Origin: Lumbricus terrestris
Lineage: Eukaryota; Annelida; Clitellata; Crassiclitellata; Lumbricidae
Reading direction: 5' to 3'
Length of the DNA stretch: 64,000 nt
Assembly: GCA_949752735.1 (NCBI GenBank)
Contig: OX457042.1
Coordinates: 60,983,468-61,047,467 of the forward strand
The notes under the pieces were generated by a model that did no database searches, was not told the origin of the DNA, and worked only from the letters and a program-made list of their open reading frames with translations. Below are positions 45,455 to 56,834 of this stretch, piece by piece. A program made the position numbers and the translations under genes. Position 1 is the stretch's first letter, and each line of letters starts with the position of its first letter.

Positions 45455-48223
45455 TTTTATTGTATTTATTGTATTGTATTGTATTTATAATTTATAAAGC
45501 GCCTCTCACAGTGCACACTAATCAGAGGCGCTCCCAGCACGTTAGACCAAGAGAGAAAAAAGTAGTCTTGAGACACCGAAATGAGGCATTAGGCCCACCA
45601 GTTAAATATGGAGGAACGCGTTGAAGGAGGAAGATGGTTCGACAATGCCGGGTCAATGAGAGCAAAGGCACGCATTCTAGCTCACGGGACGAAGAGATCA
45701 TGCCGATCACAGGAGCGTAGCGGGCGAAGAGAAATGGCCGAGGTCGGCAGATGGATGAGGTCACAGAGGTACATGGGAGCTCGGCTAGTACATGACCGGC
45801 AGATTAATGTCAGAACCTTGAGTTGTATCCGAGCAATAAGGGGAAGGTAATGAAGATGGTCAAACATAAAAGCAGAGATGTGTGAATAGCGAGGAAGCCG
45901 GGCTATTAGTCTGGCCGCAGAGTTTAGGACAGACTGAAGAGGGGAGAGACGAACTTTTTGAAGGCCAACCAATAGCGAATTACAATAGTCAATTGGGGAA
46001 CAGACGAAGGCATGAACGATTGAAGTAAAAACAGAGGAGGAGACGGAGCGACGGATTGCCCTAAACCGCCTGAGATGAATGTAGGAAGAGCGAGTGAGAC
46101 TGGCAATGTGTGGTGCAAAGGTAAGCATGCTGTCCAAGACTACTCCAAGGTCTCGAACACTTGATTGGAAAGTAAAGTCGGGAAATCTCTCTTTAAGAAG
46201 GGACAAATCAAGCTTAAGAAGCTGTTGGCGAGTGCCGAACCAAATGAGCTGGGTCTTATATGGATTCAGAGAGAGCCGGTTGGAAGACATCCAAAGCTGC
46301 AAGTCTCGAGAAAGAGCCTCTACGCGCGGAAACAAGAAGAAACTGAGAGGATGATGGACCGTGAACAAGACTAGTGCCTGCGCATCATCAGCATAGAGGT
46401 GACCAATTGCCAAGTGTTTAGAGAATATGGATGGAATGTCAGCAGTATACAAGAGATAAAGAAAAGGACCCAGAACAGGGCCCTGGAGGAACACCATATT
46501 TAACAAAGACCCAAGGAGTTCTGGACTTACTTAGACTTACTTACTTATTTCCTCCTGTTCCGTTCGGAGCATTGGTCGAAAAAGGAAAGGGCCCAGAACA
46601 GGGCTCTGGGGGAACACCATACAAACTGGAGTTCTGGAGTTTTTTCAAATGACCATTTGAGTACGATCAGTAAGGTAAGACTTGAGCCAGAGAAGAGATA
46701 GCCTGTGATACCACAGGAGGTCTCAAGGCGCTGAAGTAAGATTTCGTGGTCAACCATGTCAAACGCAGCTGAGCCATCAAAGAGAGCCAAGAGGCTAGTG
46801 TTGAGATCTATCTATTGCTGAGCAGATGTCTGACAGAAGAGAGATGAGGACAGTTTCAGTAGAATGATTAGCCCTAAAGCCAGATTGATTAGGTGGCAGA
46901 AGTCCTGATTGTTAAGATAAGGAAGAATCTGTAGCGAAACCAGCCGTTCAAGAGCCTTGGAAAGAAAAGAAAGGTTAGGTATGAGGCGGTATTCTGGCAG
47001 AGGTTGGGATCCAAATTAGGTTTCTTGAAAGTAGGAAAAAACAAGAGCTCGCTTTTGTGAGAGTGGAAGACAGCCTTCAGAGAGAGAGACCTGTTAAATA
47101 GATACAGTAAAAATGGAGCAAAGTCATCAACAATAACAGCAATAATAAATGGAGGTAAAAGATCCAGTTCGCACGACTTTAAGTTTGCAGAAACGAGAAG
47201 ACGTCGCAGGTCAGCTTCTAAGATCGGTTGAAATTTATTAAGAACAGAATTAGTCGACGTGATGAAAGGTGGAGGCGAGTCTGCAGTAGACGCTCGAAGG
47301 TCCTCCATCTTCTTTGAAATCATAGCGAGGAAGTCACTGGCTGAGAAGGAAGGGTCTTCTGGTGGTCGAGAAGAGCGTCCCATGAGGCCAGAGATGGTTG
47401 GCCATAGGCGTTTCGGGTTTTTCTCATTTCGTAAGACCAAGTTCTCCCAATATCCAGCTTCCTTCCGACGGTAGAGCTGGTGAAGTGCGCGAAGTTGAAC
47501 AATCCAGGCCAGTTTGTCAGCCGGATCTCGAGTCCGACGGAAACGTCTCTCTAGGCAACGCGTGCGACGGCGTGTTTGATGGCAGTCACGATCAAACCAG
47601 ACGGCCAGTGGTCGGTAGCGAGTCTTCACCTCCGGTATCGGTAGCATGGTGTCAATGAGCTGGTTCATAGTGGAAGTGTAAAGGTCGAAGTTCTGGTCAA
47701 CCGTTAGAGCGTCTAGCGTTGAAGGTGGAGAAAACAGCTGAGATCTGCGCACCACCTCACCAAGCTTCCGACGATCAAGGGCTTTCCAGCCACGAGACTT
47801 GCGAATGGTGTAAATAGGCTGAGAATGAAGATGAGGTAACAGGAACTGGATGAATGCATGATCCGAGAGTGTAGGAGGTGGAACTTTCATGTCATGAAGT
47901 TGTTCATTGTCAGCCGTAATGATCAAGTCCAGAATTCATCCCAGCTTCATTTACGTGCTGACGTAATCCAAATTGAGATAGAAGCTCAAGGAAACTGATG
48001 GCGGAAGGTTCAGTTGCATCTTGAAGAGTTGACTATTTCGAGTGACCAGGCATTCTAAAACGGAAGAGAACTGGTCAAAGAATTGTACTGAAGGAACATC
48101 AGAACCGGGTCGGTAGACGGATAACAGTGTGATAGAACCATGTGACGTCGCAATGCTGAGGCAAAGAACCTCAAATGTTGAGATGTCTATGTCCATTGGG
48201 ATTACGGAGGATTTAGCTCTCAA
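45455..48223 (-). pseudogene. L2/CR1-like LINE, 5'-truncated, frameshifted
   Basis: Read on the minus strand: the endonuclease C-terminal part (48223-47951; STFEVLCLSIA, LSVYRPGSD), then a linker and RT N-terminal part (47926-46889; ISGLMGRSSRPPEDPSFS), palm motif A SAAFDMVDHEILLQRLE (46790-46545), then motif C GHLYADDAQAL and the thumb (46506-45682; SVRDLGVVLDSMLTFAPHI). The 3' end has GGGAGCGCCTCTGATTAG and GAGAGGCGCTTTATAAATT with a short ATACA-type tail near 45460. At least four frame changes kill it. A local ~110-bp duplication (46455-46515 and 46575-46640) repeats the VPQGSVLGP-like block. It is inserted in the monomer array. Confidence 0.75.
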
Positions 48224-48224
48224 C

Positions 48225-48872
48225 TGATGAGCAATTTAGTTTAAATGACAGCCTAAAATCCCACAATTGCAATATTTGGATTTAACAATTTTCGACAAGG
48301 TGGTACACTTTGAAGTCTTAGACCAAGGCTATCAGCACTGAAATGATAAGCAATTTTTTTTAAACGGCAGCCTAAAATGCTACTATTGCAGTGTGGATAT
48401 TCAAAACATTTTGACATTGGAGGGACTATTTGAAGTCTTAGACCAGGACTATTGGCACTAAAATAATTAGCAATTTTTTAAAATGACAGCCTAAAATTGC
48501 TTCCAGTGTGAAAATTCAAAACATTTCAACAATGAGGAGGACACTCCTAAAGCAGGACTATTAGCACTGAACTAATGAGCAACTTCGTTAAAATGACATT
48601 AGTCCAGGCAATTTACAGTTTCACCTGGGTAAAATTGTAACAGAAGCTTTTAAAACGGTTTCCTGCTCAGAATTTTCTTCTGAATAACATATCCAAAATC
48701 CGACAAAATCCGACAATGGGAACCTGTCTTAAAAGCTTTTGTTACAAATTTGCCCAGGTTCACTGTAGGCTATATGGGAGCTAGATTGCCTGGACTGCAT
48801 CCTAAAATGCTACCATTGCATTGTGGAAATTCAAAACACTTCAACAATGGGAAGAGCGCTTTGAAGGGTATG
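48225..48872. repeat. Degenerate ~120-bp monomer array, right part
   Basis: The phrases ACAGCCTAAAAT, GTGTGGAAATTCAAAACATT and GAAGTCTTAGACCAGGACTA recur near 48248, 48370, 48488 and 48800. A different segment (about 48600-48780) with inverted AAATTGTAACAGAAGCTTTT / AAAAGCTTTTGTTACAAATT repeats interrupts it, probably another small inverted-repeat element. Confidence 0.7.
48600..48790. mobile_element. Small inverted-repeat element in the monomer array
   Basis: GTCCAGGCAATTTACAGTTT near 48602 is mirrored by TGGGAGCTAGATTGCCTGGAC near 48790. Inside, ACCTGGGTAAAATTGTAACA is mirrored by TTGTTACAAATTTGCCCAGGT. Total ~190 bp, non-coding. Monomer sequence resumes directly on its right. Confidence 0.65.
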
Positions 48873-49886
48873 CGGACGTTTCATCCCCGGACGATTCATC
48901 CCCGGACGGTTCATCCCGGACGATTCATCCAGTGGACGTTTCATCCCCGGACGGTTCATCCCCGGACGGTTCATCCAGCGGACGGTTCATCCAGTGGACG
49001 GTTCATCCCCGGACGATTCATCCAGTGGACGGTTCATCCCCGGACGGTTCATCCAGTGGACGGTTCATCCCCGGACGGTTCATCCACTGAGAATAATGGG
49101 GGTTGTACATTAGTCGGGCAGGCATAGGCGTTTATCACGGGCTAAGGAGGCTAAGCCTCCCCAAAGAAGGTCCAGATTCGGCTTTGTGGGCGGTTTCATT
49201 AATTTATATGTAAACTAATAGATATAAAAGTCAAAAAACTTGGAATAAAATAGATATCAAATAAGAACACCTAATAAGTAGATATGATTTAAGAACATCC
49301 GTTTATTTATTTAAAACGATATTCAAAACCTTCTGTAACAAGTCTCTTCTGTTCGAACTTTAAAACGTATGTTTCGATATGTACGTGTCGATTTGTTAAA
49401 CGCGGCTGTTCTGAGCTGATTCCAATCTGCATTGGCATACGTACTGTGGTGTACACTCTACAGAATGTGAAACAATGGCCAATTGAACGTACAACACTAA
49501 GCCGTCGACACTTGTATTATATAATAGGTAATTATAGAACAATAGAATGGGTTACTCTTCATCTGGATGTTGTATTACCCTGCTGGCATGTGCGGAGTTT
49601 GGCTGCCGTTCTTGGGGGCCGAGGGGTAAGCCCGGGAAAAGATACCATTTTAATGGTAACAAAGCCGAATTTGGACCTTCTTTGAGGGAGGCTTAGCCTC
49701 CTTAGCCCGTGATAAACGCCTATGCCTGCCCGACTAATGTACAACCCATATTATTCTCAGTGGATGAACCGTCCGGGGATGAACCGTCCACTGGATGAAC
49801 CGTCCGGGGATGAACCGTCCGCTGGATGAACCGTCCGGGGATGAACCGTCCGCTGGATGAATCGTCCGGGGATGAACCGTCCGGGG
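48873..49886. mobile_element. Foldback element with tandem-repeat outer arms (TU-like)
   Basis: The left arm is ~14 copies of a 15-16 bp unit (GGACGGTTCATCCCC or GGACGGTTCATCCAGT; 48873-49088), followed by a unique segment to ~49185 (TTGTACATTAGTCGGGCAGG, CATAGGCGTTTATCACGGGC). The right arm is its inverse, 49659-49886, with ~8 units of the repeat. The unique inner arm overlaps a miniature element (49588-49731). Foldback elements with outer tandem repeats of ~15 bp are known in sea urchins (the TU family) and, with other unit lengths, in Drosophila. I could not identify a target duplication. The repeat makes spurious SSPDG or RFIPG ORFs. Confidence 0.75.
49588..49731. mobile_element. Miniature element, GGCGGAGTTT family, copy 1
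   Basis: The ends GCATGTGCGGAGTTTGG and GTGATAAACGCCTATGCC are imperfect inverted repeats. The interior has GGTAAGCCCGGGAAAAGATA and GGAGGCTTAGCCTCC. It is homologous to 51974-52131 and to half of the left foldback arm (49120-49185). Confidence 0.65.
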
Positions 49887-49888
49887 CA

Positions 49889-51891
49889 AAGAGAGAACGT
49901 CGTCGGTTAGAGAGGAAATGGAAGCAACTCGGGCTCGAAGAGGACAGACAACGTTATCGTCGCCACTGCCGTACAACAAATAAGCTAATTAACGATTCAC
50001 GAACTACTTACTTCCACAGCCTACTCGAAAATGCTGAAAATCCGATGGACCGTTGGCGCACCCAAAGACTTCTGCACTCAAAGGAGACTTCCAGCTGCCA
50101 GCGCTCAGACTCTGAGAATCAGTCTTTATGCTCTAGCTTTGCTACATATTTTGTAAACAAGATTGATGACCTTAAATGTAAAATTACTAGATTCGCTGTC
50201 AATTTAGCATGGAATGATCTACTACTTTACTCTGACTTTTCTGAATTTACCTTTAATGACCTTCCTCCTGTTACCTACTTGGAAGCATATAATCTTCTCA
50301 GAAACTTGGTACCTAAATCATCCCCTATGGACTTTATACCTACACCTCTTATTGTTTCTTGCTCTGATGTTTTCTCCCACCTTATTGCACACCTGGCCAA
50401 CTTGTCTTTTGCTGTAGGAAGTTTCCCGTCATGCTTTAAGTCTGTTTTAGTTACACCTTTGCTTAAAAAACCTGACCTAGATTCCAATAATCTGTCTAAC
50501 TTTAGACCTATCTCGAACCTAAATAACATTTCCAAGATCCTTGAACGTCTCTTTCTTACTCGTATCAAGAAGCACATCACTTCCTCTTCCAACTTCAGCC
50601 CTTTTCAGTCAGCTTATCGTGAAGGCTATTCCACTTCCATTTCGTCTATTGACAATGGTAAAACCTGCCTTTCTGTATGTCTTGACCTCAGCGCAGCTTT
50701 CGATACCGTAGACCACCAATTACTTCTTTCTAGACTCACGAAAAGCTTCGGTGTCTCTGGTACTGCTTTAAACTGGTTAGCGTCTTATCTGGGTGACAGA
50801 AATCAGCAGGTGGGCATCGGTACCGCTCGGTCTGAACCCACTGTTTGCACTGCTGGAGTTCCACAGGGATCTGTCCTTGGTCCTCTATTATTCACAGTCT
50901 TTACCTCACCAATTAATCGCATAGCTAATCATTTTGGTGTCCAATTGCAGCAGTACGCGGACGACACTCAGCTCCATATTGCTCGGTCACACACTGATCA
51001 GTCCGGTAAACTTAAACTTGAGGAATGCCTTTAATCTTTATATGCCTGGTTCTGTTTTAACGGTTTGGCTATAAACCCAAACAAGTCTGAGGCAATTTTG
51101 TTCGGGTCACGACAACGCCTGCGTTCTTTTCCTTCACTTTCCAGCATCGACCTCGCAGGCTCCGCAGTACCATTATCAGATTCTGTTAAAACTCTTGGGG
51201 TTACCCTGGACAGTATGCTTACTTTTCGGATGCATGTAACAAACCTTTGTAGATCTTGTTTTTATCACATCAGGGCAATACGCCACATTAGGTCGGCTCT
51301 GACTAAGGATATGTCGAAGACTTTAGCTTGCTGCCTTGTCTCCTCTCGCCTTGATTATGCTAATGCGATTTTTGTTGGCATTTCAGACTAAGAGTTACAT
51401 AGGCTGCAACGCATCCAAAATTCCTTAGCTCGGGTTGTGCTGCGTGTCCCACTACGATCAAGTTCTTCAGTTTTGCTTCATCAGCTGCATTGGCTTCCTG
51501 TCGAGTTCAGGATTAAATTTAAATTGGCCTGTTTAACCTACAAATCCCTCTCTAACGGAACACCTCCCTACCTTCAGTCACTGCTTACTCATTACATTCC
51601 TCCTCGTTGCCTGCGATCATCAAGCATGGGTCTTTTAGCTGAGCCTCGATGCAGAACTGTTATGGGCTCGCGTGCATTCCATGCCTCTGCTCCCAAAGAA
51701 TGGAATCTACTTCCACTCTCTCTTCGTTGCTCAAATTCACTCTCTACCTTCATTCAAACAACGGCTCAAAACTCACTATTTCTCTTTGGCATTCAAGCAC
51801 ATGGACCTTTAACTGCATCTTCCTCTGGCGGCTAACTATCCGCGCCTCAGATTCACACTTTGGTGTGACCTTGCGCGCGTTATAAATTTAT

Positions 51892-51932
<41 letters not shown>

Positions 51933-51950
51933 TAATAATTAATAATAATA
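49889..51950 (+). pseudogene. L2/CR1-like LINE with nearly intact RT ORF
   Basis: One reading frame runs from about 49889 (RERRRLERKWKQLGLEEDRQ) to the stop at 51833-51835, broken only by two TAA codons (51032-51034 and 51389-51391). RT motifs in order: SVCLDLSAAFDTVDHQLL (motif A), AGVPQGSVLGPLLF (motif B), QQYADDTQLHIA (motif C with YADD), then the thumb SVKTLGVTLDSMLTFRMH and the C-terminal WNLLPLSLRCSNSL. Endonuclease is missing, because the 5' side abuts the foldback element. The 3' UTR has GTGTGACCTTGCGCGCGTTA and a (TAA)n tail at 51890-51950. The same 3' end is at 9490-9696. In life it would copy its RNA into DNA at a nicked target; this copy cannot. Confidence 0.85.
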
Positions 51951-51959
51951 CAGGCATGT

Positions 51960-52135
51960 TATAATAAACAAACGCATGGGCGGAGTTTGGTTTCCGTTGT
52001 TGGAGAGGCTAAAGCCTTCTTGGGGGGGCAAGCCCGGAAAAAGAAACCATTTGCACGGTAAACAAATGAATCCTGGTCTTCTGGGGGGGAGGCTTTGCCC
52101 CCTTCTAGCCTATGATAAACTCCGCCCATGAACAA
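51960..52135. mobile_element. Miniature element, GGCGGAGTTT family, copy 2
   Basis: GCATGGGCGGAGTTTGG (from about 51974) and GATAAACTCCGCCCATG (to 52131) are inverted repeats. The internal phrases GGCAAGCCCGGAAAAAGA and GGAGGCTTTGCCCCC match copy 1. It lies just past the LINE tail. Confidence 0.75.
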
Positions 52136-52411
52136 ACGTACATCATTTCTATATCCATTCAATGTCAAATGTTTTAAAATAGAACAAAATCCTAAATCCA
52201 AAAATCAATAAATATAATAATTTTATTATGTTCTTTTACTGACCAACAATCTGTGTTGCTCTTTGGTTTATATTGTAATACATTTAAATACGATAAAGCA
52301 TTCTCGTTAAAAACGACTTCCTCGTTAGGTTTTCTTCCGTAGGGATAATTCGGTCGTGTAGTCTTGGCCTCATGGAATAAGGCTGAGGTCTCAATGGTGG
52401 GACGAGCGAGT
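52136..52411. other. Probable LINE 3' region, otherwise featureless
   Basis: Short AT-rich stretch with no ORF. The part next to 52412 (CTCAATGGTGGGACGAGCG) is likely the 3' UTR or lost C-terminus of the minus-strand LINE fragment. Confidence 0.4.
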
Positions 52412-52905
52412 TTAGCACATGTCCCTCATTAAGCAGGATGGCAACGAAGAGCCTCCATTTCGCCGTTCTACTCGCCGTAGCTCCTCGAAGGTAGGGTTGT
52501 CATCAGGGAGATAGTACAGTCGGATCAAACGTTCCAATATGGCCTGCAGTCTATCGCGTTCCTGTTGCCCTGCAAATCCCCACCATGCCGGGGCCGCGTG
52601 TAACATGCGTGCCACTGTGGTCATTCTAACAACGTCATGCAGGTTTGGTCCCTTGAGGCCGTGTGCAGTCATGATTCGCAAGGCATAAAGCGACTGTCTT
52701 GCCTGGATGCATATACGCTTTATATGGGCTTCAAACCCTAGGTTTTCAGTCATGACAACCCCTAAAATTGACATGCTATGGACCCGAATAAGACCCGGAA
52801 TCTCTGCTGGAGGGAACTCTGGCATTCCTCGTCCCGACGCATATAATGAAAATACACATAGAATTTGATCCAATGGAGTTACGCAACCAATCACACAATG
52901 AGCTT
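52412..52905 (-). pseudogene. LINE RT C-terminal fragment, minus strand
   Basis: A 160-codon frame with IGCVTPLDQILCVFSLYASG, SMSILGVVMTENLGFEAHI, ARMLHAAPAWWGFAGQQERD and RLIRLYYLPDDNPTFEEL. These phrases belong to the post-catalytic thumb and connection part of a Jockey/I-like LINE. No catalytic motif is included. A second fragment covering the CPLDQI region lies in the opposite orientation at 58125-58240. Confidence 0.65.
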
Positions 52906-53140
52906 GAATTTGCCTAATGAATATTCATGTTAGGCCTCTAGCCAGAAGTAAGAAGGATGAATGAGCTTCGAGACTTCATATTTTTTAGGAATAATTCGCT
53001 TCATGAAGCATATAACTCGGCATGCAAAGAGTTATCATAATACATGCATGTAAGTGATAGGCTATTGTGATCTAGTGACATTGCGCGTGTGCAATTAAAT
53101 TTGAAACAAAACGTGATTCTTATGAACGAAGCGGTGTTAA

Positions 53141-54356
53141 CCCTCGGGCTACCAAAGGGGGTGGTTGCCACCCCTAGGTTTTTTTCAAATAATTCTTGTT
53201 TCGTTTGGAATAAAATTTTGACATTTTAGGTAGCTGTAGAGGGTTCATTTGCACACATTTTGAGGTAACAGTTTTGATGATGCTCCATACCGTTCAAAAG
53301 TTATATCCGATATACCCGAGGCACCAGGGAGGGTGGATACCACCCCCCTAGATTATCGGCTATATCTTTTGCACCCTTTAACCCTCGGGCTACCAAGCTT
53401 TTTTTGTAACACTGACTACCAAGGGGGGGTGGTTACCACCCCCCCCCTGGATTTTGGGTTTGGTTTGAGATATCATAACTTGTAATACACCATTTGATTC
53501 AGCATTCATTTCTGCACAAAATGGTATATTTAGGTTCAGAAAATATGAATGCCCCTCGAAATTATGAATTTTTTACCATGGGTACCCGTCGATTCCACAA
53601 ATTGTATACTTACGCATAAGGAATATATTAGATTCTGTGTGTTTTATACATGATTTATATATAAAAAGTAGTTTACATATAATAAAGTCCATATATTGAA
53701 CTATAAAAACTAGTAATAAGTCTGTTTTATGTTCAATCAAAACAAAAAAACATGTTTTAGCCGCTGAAAAACGTTTACGCAGACATATCGGCTTGCGTTG
53801 TAAAAAAACCCAACATTTTTACACATTTTAATTTATTTTGAGCACTTCCGGTCATCAAAAGACAAATTATTTAGTATCAGAAAATAGCCCTAAATGCCCT
53901 CTACAGAATGGCATAATTTATTTCTATTAAAAAATAAATTATGGATAAGTTATAATAGCAAAAACATGACAATTTTACGAAAATAAAACACCTTTATATA
54001 TATTTTAATTTATTTTGAGCACTTCCGGTTGTCAAAAGACAACTCAGTGAGCATGGAAATGTAGCCCCACATTCCCTCTATAGAATGGTATAATTTGTGT
54101 CTCTTAATATTAAGTGGCAGAAAAGTTACAGATGATATTCTAGGGGGGGTGGTATCCACCCCCCCTGGTGCCTTGGGTATATCGGGTGTAACTTTTGAAC
54201 GGTAGGGGGCATCATCAAAAGTTTTAGCTCAAAATGTGTCCCAATGAACCCTCTACAGCTACCAATTTTTTCAAAATTTTATTCCAGACGGAACGCGTTT
54301 GATTTGCGAAAAACCTAGGGGGGTGGCAACCACCCCCCCCCCTGGTAGCCCTAGGG
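53141..54356. mobile_element. piggyBac-like element P1 (TTAA-flanked)
   Basis: CCCTCGGGCTACCAAAGGGG at the left and its imperfect inverse GGTAGCCCTAGGG at the right are flanked by TTAA on both sides (53137-53140 and 54357-54360). The arms are ~230 bp long and match throughout (GGTGGTTGCCACCCC, GCTGTAGAGGGTTCATTTG, CAAAAGTTATATCCGATATA). TTAA targets and CCC-type termini are typical of piggyBac. The interior is not its own: the left end of a second such element (53382) lies directly inside the left arm. No transposase. Confidence 0.75.
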
Positions 54357-54477
54357 TTAATATGAAGAGACACACATTATACCACTCTATAAAGGGAATG
54401 TGGGGCTACATTTCCATGTTCATTGAGTTTGTCACCAGCTAATGAACTTATATTAGCTGAAACAGATATTGAACATG

Positions 54478-54562
54478 AATACATACATACATGCATACAT
54501 ACATGCATACATACATGCATACATACATGCATACATACATGCATACATACATGCATACATAC
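54478..54562. repeat. CATA/CATG microsatellite, left part
   Basis: A regular 12-bp period (CATACATACATG) repeated seven times. It is cut by the hAT-like element at 54563 and resumes at 56835. Confidence 0.95.
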
Positions 54563-54839
54563 TAGGGTGGTCGTTAAAAATGAAAGCTTGAATTGACTGT
54601 TCTCCAAGGCGCCATTTGGTTCCATTCTCCCGAGAAACATCACACAAAAAGTTGCAAGAGAAAATATTAATATTTAGGACTAGCACAACGCCATCAAAGT
54701 TTTACCCTTATATTAGCAAGTCTTCTAATGCTCAAAAGTAGCTATATGGTTGTAATCAACCAGGAATCTTCAAACCATGAATCAATTCAATTACTTGTAG
54801 TTGGTCCACACTCAAACATGATGATGCTACTGTTATCGT

Positions 54840-55499
54840 AATCATAATCATCAATTTATACAGCGCCACTTCAAGAGAAATTCCTCAAAGGCAAGAAAAC
54901 CTGTATAACACACCGCATCACATATAACATCACATATAACATCTATCAAATCTTGTCTTTACAATTACTACGGTACCTGATGCCTTGTTGTCTTGATAGA
55001 AAATAATAGCTTATTGTTCTTAGACTGCTACAGTAAGGAAACAGTAATAGTATATAATAGAGATATTATATAAATTTTGTGTGGTTTCATCTTGAACGAA
55101 TGAATGAATGAATGAACCTGTGTCCTACATAATTAATCTATTCTGCACTATCGCCAACATTCTTAATTAAGTCTGATTTCTCATAAATATTTCTTTTTTT
55201 ACCGTCATTGTTCATGGGGTTACTGGGTAGTGGGTACAAGGAACTGGTGTAATACTAAAAGTATCAACCCACTTTAGATGCGAATTTTTATTTCAAATTT
55301 AGGCTAATATGTTTTCAACCTGAGTCATTATTACCCTGTCTCACAATTCAAATTATATATGGTCTTTGCATGGGTTTTAGCTATGGTGTAGTTTTCACGA
55401 TAGCCTACACTTCTCTCAACGTGAAATCTCTAGCATGTTGCCCAAAGAAGATGTTCACCTGCCACCAAGAGTGTAGCAATGGGTGTTGTCTTGAGGGTG
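54840..55499. other. Interior of the hAT-like element, no gene
   Basis: AT-rich. A short minus-strand L2-like tail remnant (TATACAGCGCCACTTCAAGAG) is near 54857-54880 and a GAAT microsatellite near 55098-55116. Confidence 0.45.
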
Positions 55500-55716
55500 C
55501 TATACTTGGTGGTGGCGTCGTTGCCTTGAAGCCGGAAGGTTCGAGGTTCGAATCCACCTCGCCGCGTAAGGACCTTGGGCAAGTCCTTCACTCACAATCG
55601 CTCAGCGCTTCGGCGTGAAACTCCGATGCAGTGTCCGCTCTGCATTCGGGAGCGCCTCTGAGTAGAGGGAGCTTGAAGGGGCGCTATAACAAGTGCACAC
55701 ACAAACAAACAAACAA
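55500..55716 (+). mobile_element. tRNA-derived SINE with L2-like 3' end
   Basis: The head has a B-box GGTTCGAATCC (55545-55555) and an A-box-like GGTGGCGTCGTTGCC upstream. The body follows (GACCTTGGGCAAGTCC). The 3' end GGGAGCGCCTCTGAGTAG...GGCGCTATAAC then a (CAAA)n tail closely matches the 3' end of the L2-like LINE at 59553-59620 on the minus strand. Sharing a 3' end lets a SINE use the LINE's reverse transcriptase; that partnership is inferred from sequence. Confidence 0.75.
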
Positions 55717-56404
55717 CTTATTCCCTTGGATTGGTTGGTCGTCTGAGATGTCCTGGTGGTTACTGTAATTTCAGCTGGATCCATTGCTGAGGATTATGTA
55801 GAGATTTTGAGTAGCTCATAGTTTATGTGTTTGACACCATCACCTTTCATGCTAATTTATAATAGGCAGTTAATTTACAATAGCTAATAAAGACAGTGTA
55901 ATTTGTGTCCACTCTTGACAGCACTTTCTGAGTCAATTGTTTGACTCTGTGTTCATTCTTTCAACTCTAAAAGTATACTTTTAATGGGATAAATTTTATA
56001 TTATGAAATAGACAACAGCGTGAGTAGGCGTCACCAGGCACTCAATTATTATTCTCTCTTTAGAAGTTGTTTAAAAGCTACTCTTTAACTCCTTTGTGGT
56101 AATAAGTAATTTCATAGATCTATAAAATTATGATCTCAATAATTTCCACATCTATTTTAATTAATTTGTTTACAGCAGCTCTTGATAAATTTTATCTGTG
56201 ATGCGCTTTGTCATTCTGCTCTTATTGCCACAATAAACGAAAATATCATCAGTATTTTTTCTCTAGCTCAACTATTGTTGAGGTCCTTGTCCGTGCTATA
56301 TCAGAATTTGTGTTAAAGTTAAGCATGCAATAAAGAACCTTTAGTGTAACAAAGGCTTCCTGTACATAGAAATCAGACTTATCAAAAGAACATAGCAATG
56401 TGTT

Positions 56405-56445
56405 GGCTTACTAGTATAGGTATAATATACCTATACTAGTAAGCC
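56405..56445. repeat. Perfect 19-bp hairpin with 3-nt loop
   Basis: GGCTTACTAGTATAGGTAT, spacer AAT, then ATACCTATACTAGTAAGCC. It lies within the hAT-like element. Confidence 0.92.
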
Positions 56446-56834
56446 ATATTATGGTCATCGATCTCAGGGACTAACGCGTCAAATACTATTGTGATGTTCA
56501 ATATTATTGTTCATGAAAAATATATAGGCTAATAAACATTATCACCATTGTAGAGGTTTGGCATACTTGTAAGTTGTGATTGAGTGAAAGAATGTAGTCT
56601 TTCTGCTAAAATTAGCCATAGGTCAAAAATGTGACTAAATTATTCTTATACTCAAAAAGACGATGATATTTCGTAAAATCCAAAACTTCAAACACGTTGT
56701 ACTAGTCCTAAATATTTTTCAATCGACATAAATTTAGGGCTACATCAGTCTTTTACCAAGTGGCACCAAATGGTGGGTTGGAGAAAGAATGAAACTGAAG
56801 TTGAAAATTTGCCATTACAGATGCGACCACCCTA

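Larger units (their letters stand above)
54563..56834. mobile_element. hAT-like element inserted in a microsatellite
   Basis: The ends TAGGGTGGTCGTTAAAAATG and ATGCGACCACCCTA are inverted repeats. Further inward they share CCAxGGCGCCATTTGGT-type and TTTAGGACTAG sequence. ATACATAC flanks both sides (54555-54562 and 56835-56842), consistent with an 8-bp duplication, although the microsatellite target makes this less decisive. It carries a SINE (55500-55716) and a perfect hairpin (56405-56445) but no transposase. The terminal TAGGGTGG matches the autonomous-looking element at 10695, and a close relative begins at 62357. Confidence 0.82.

Noticed and set aside
48873..49088. CRISPR-like array
   Set aside because: The units are contiguous 15-16 bp tandem repeats without unique spacers, inverted at the other end of a foldback element, in eukaryotic DNA.
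48750..49127. ORFs with DGSSPDGSS or GRFIPGRF repeats (also 49734-49979)
   Set aside because: Translations of the foldback minisatellite, open in several frames.
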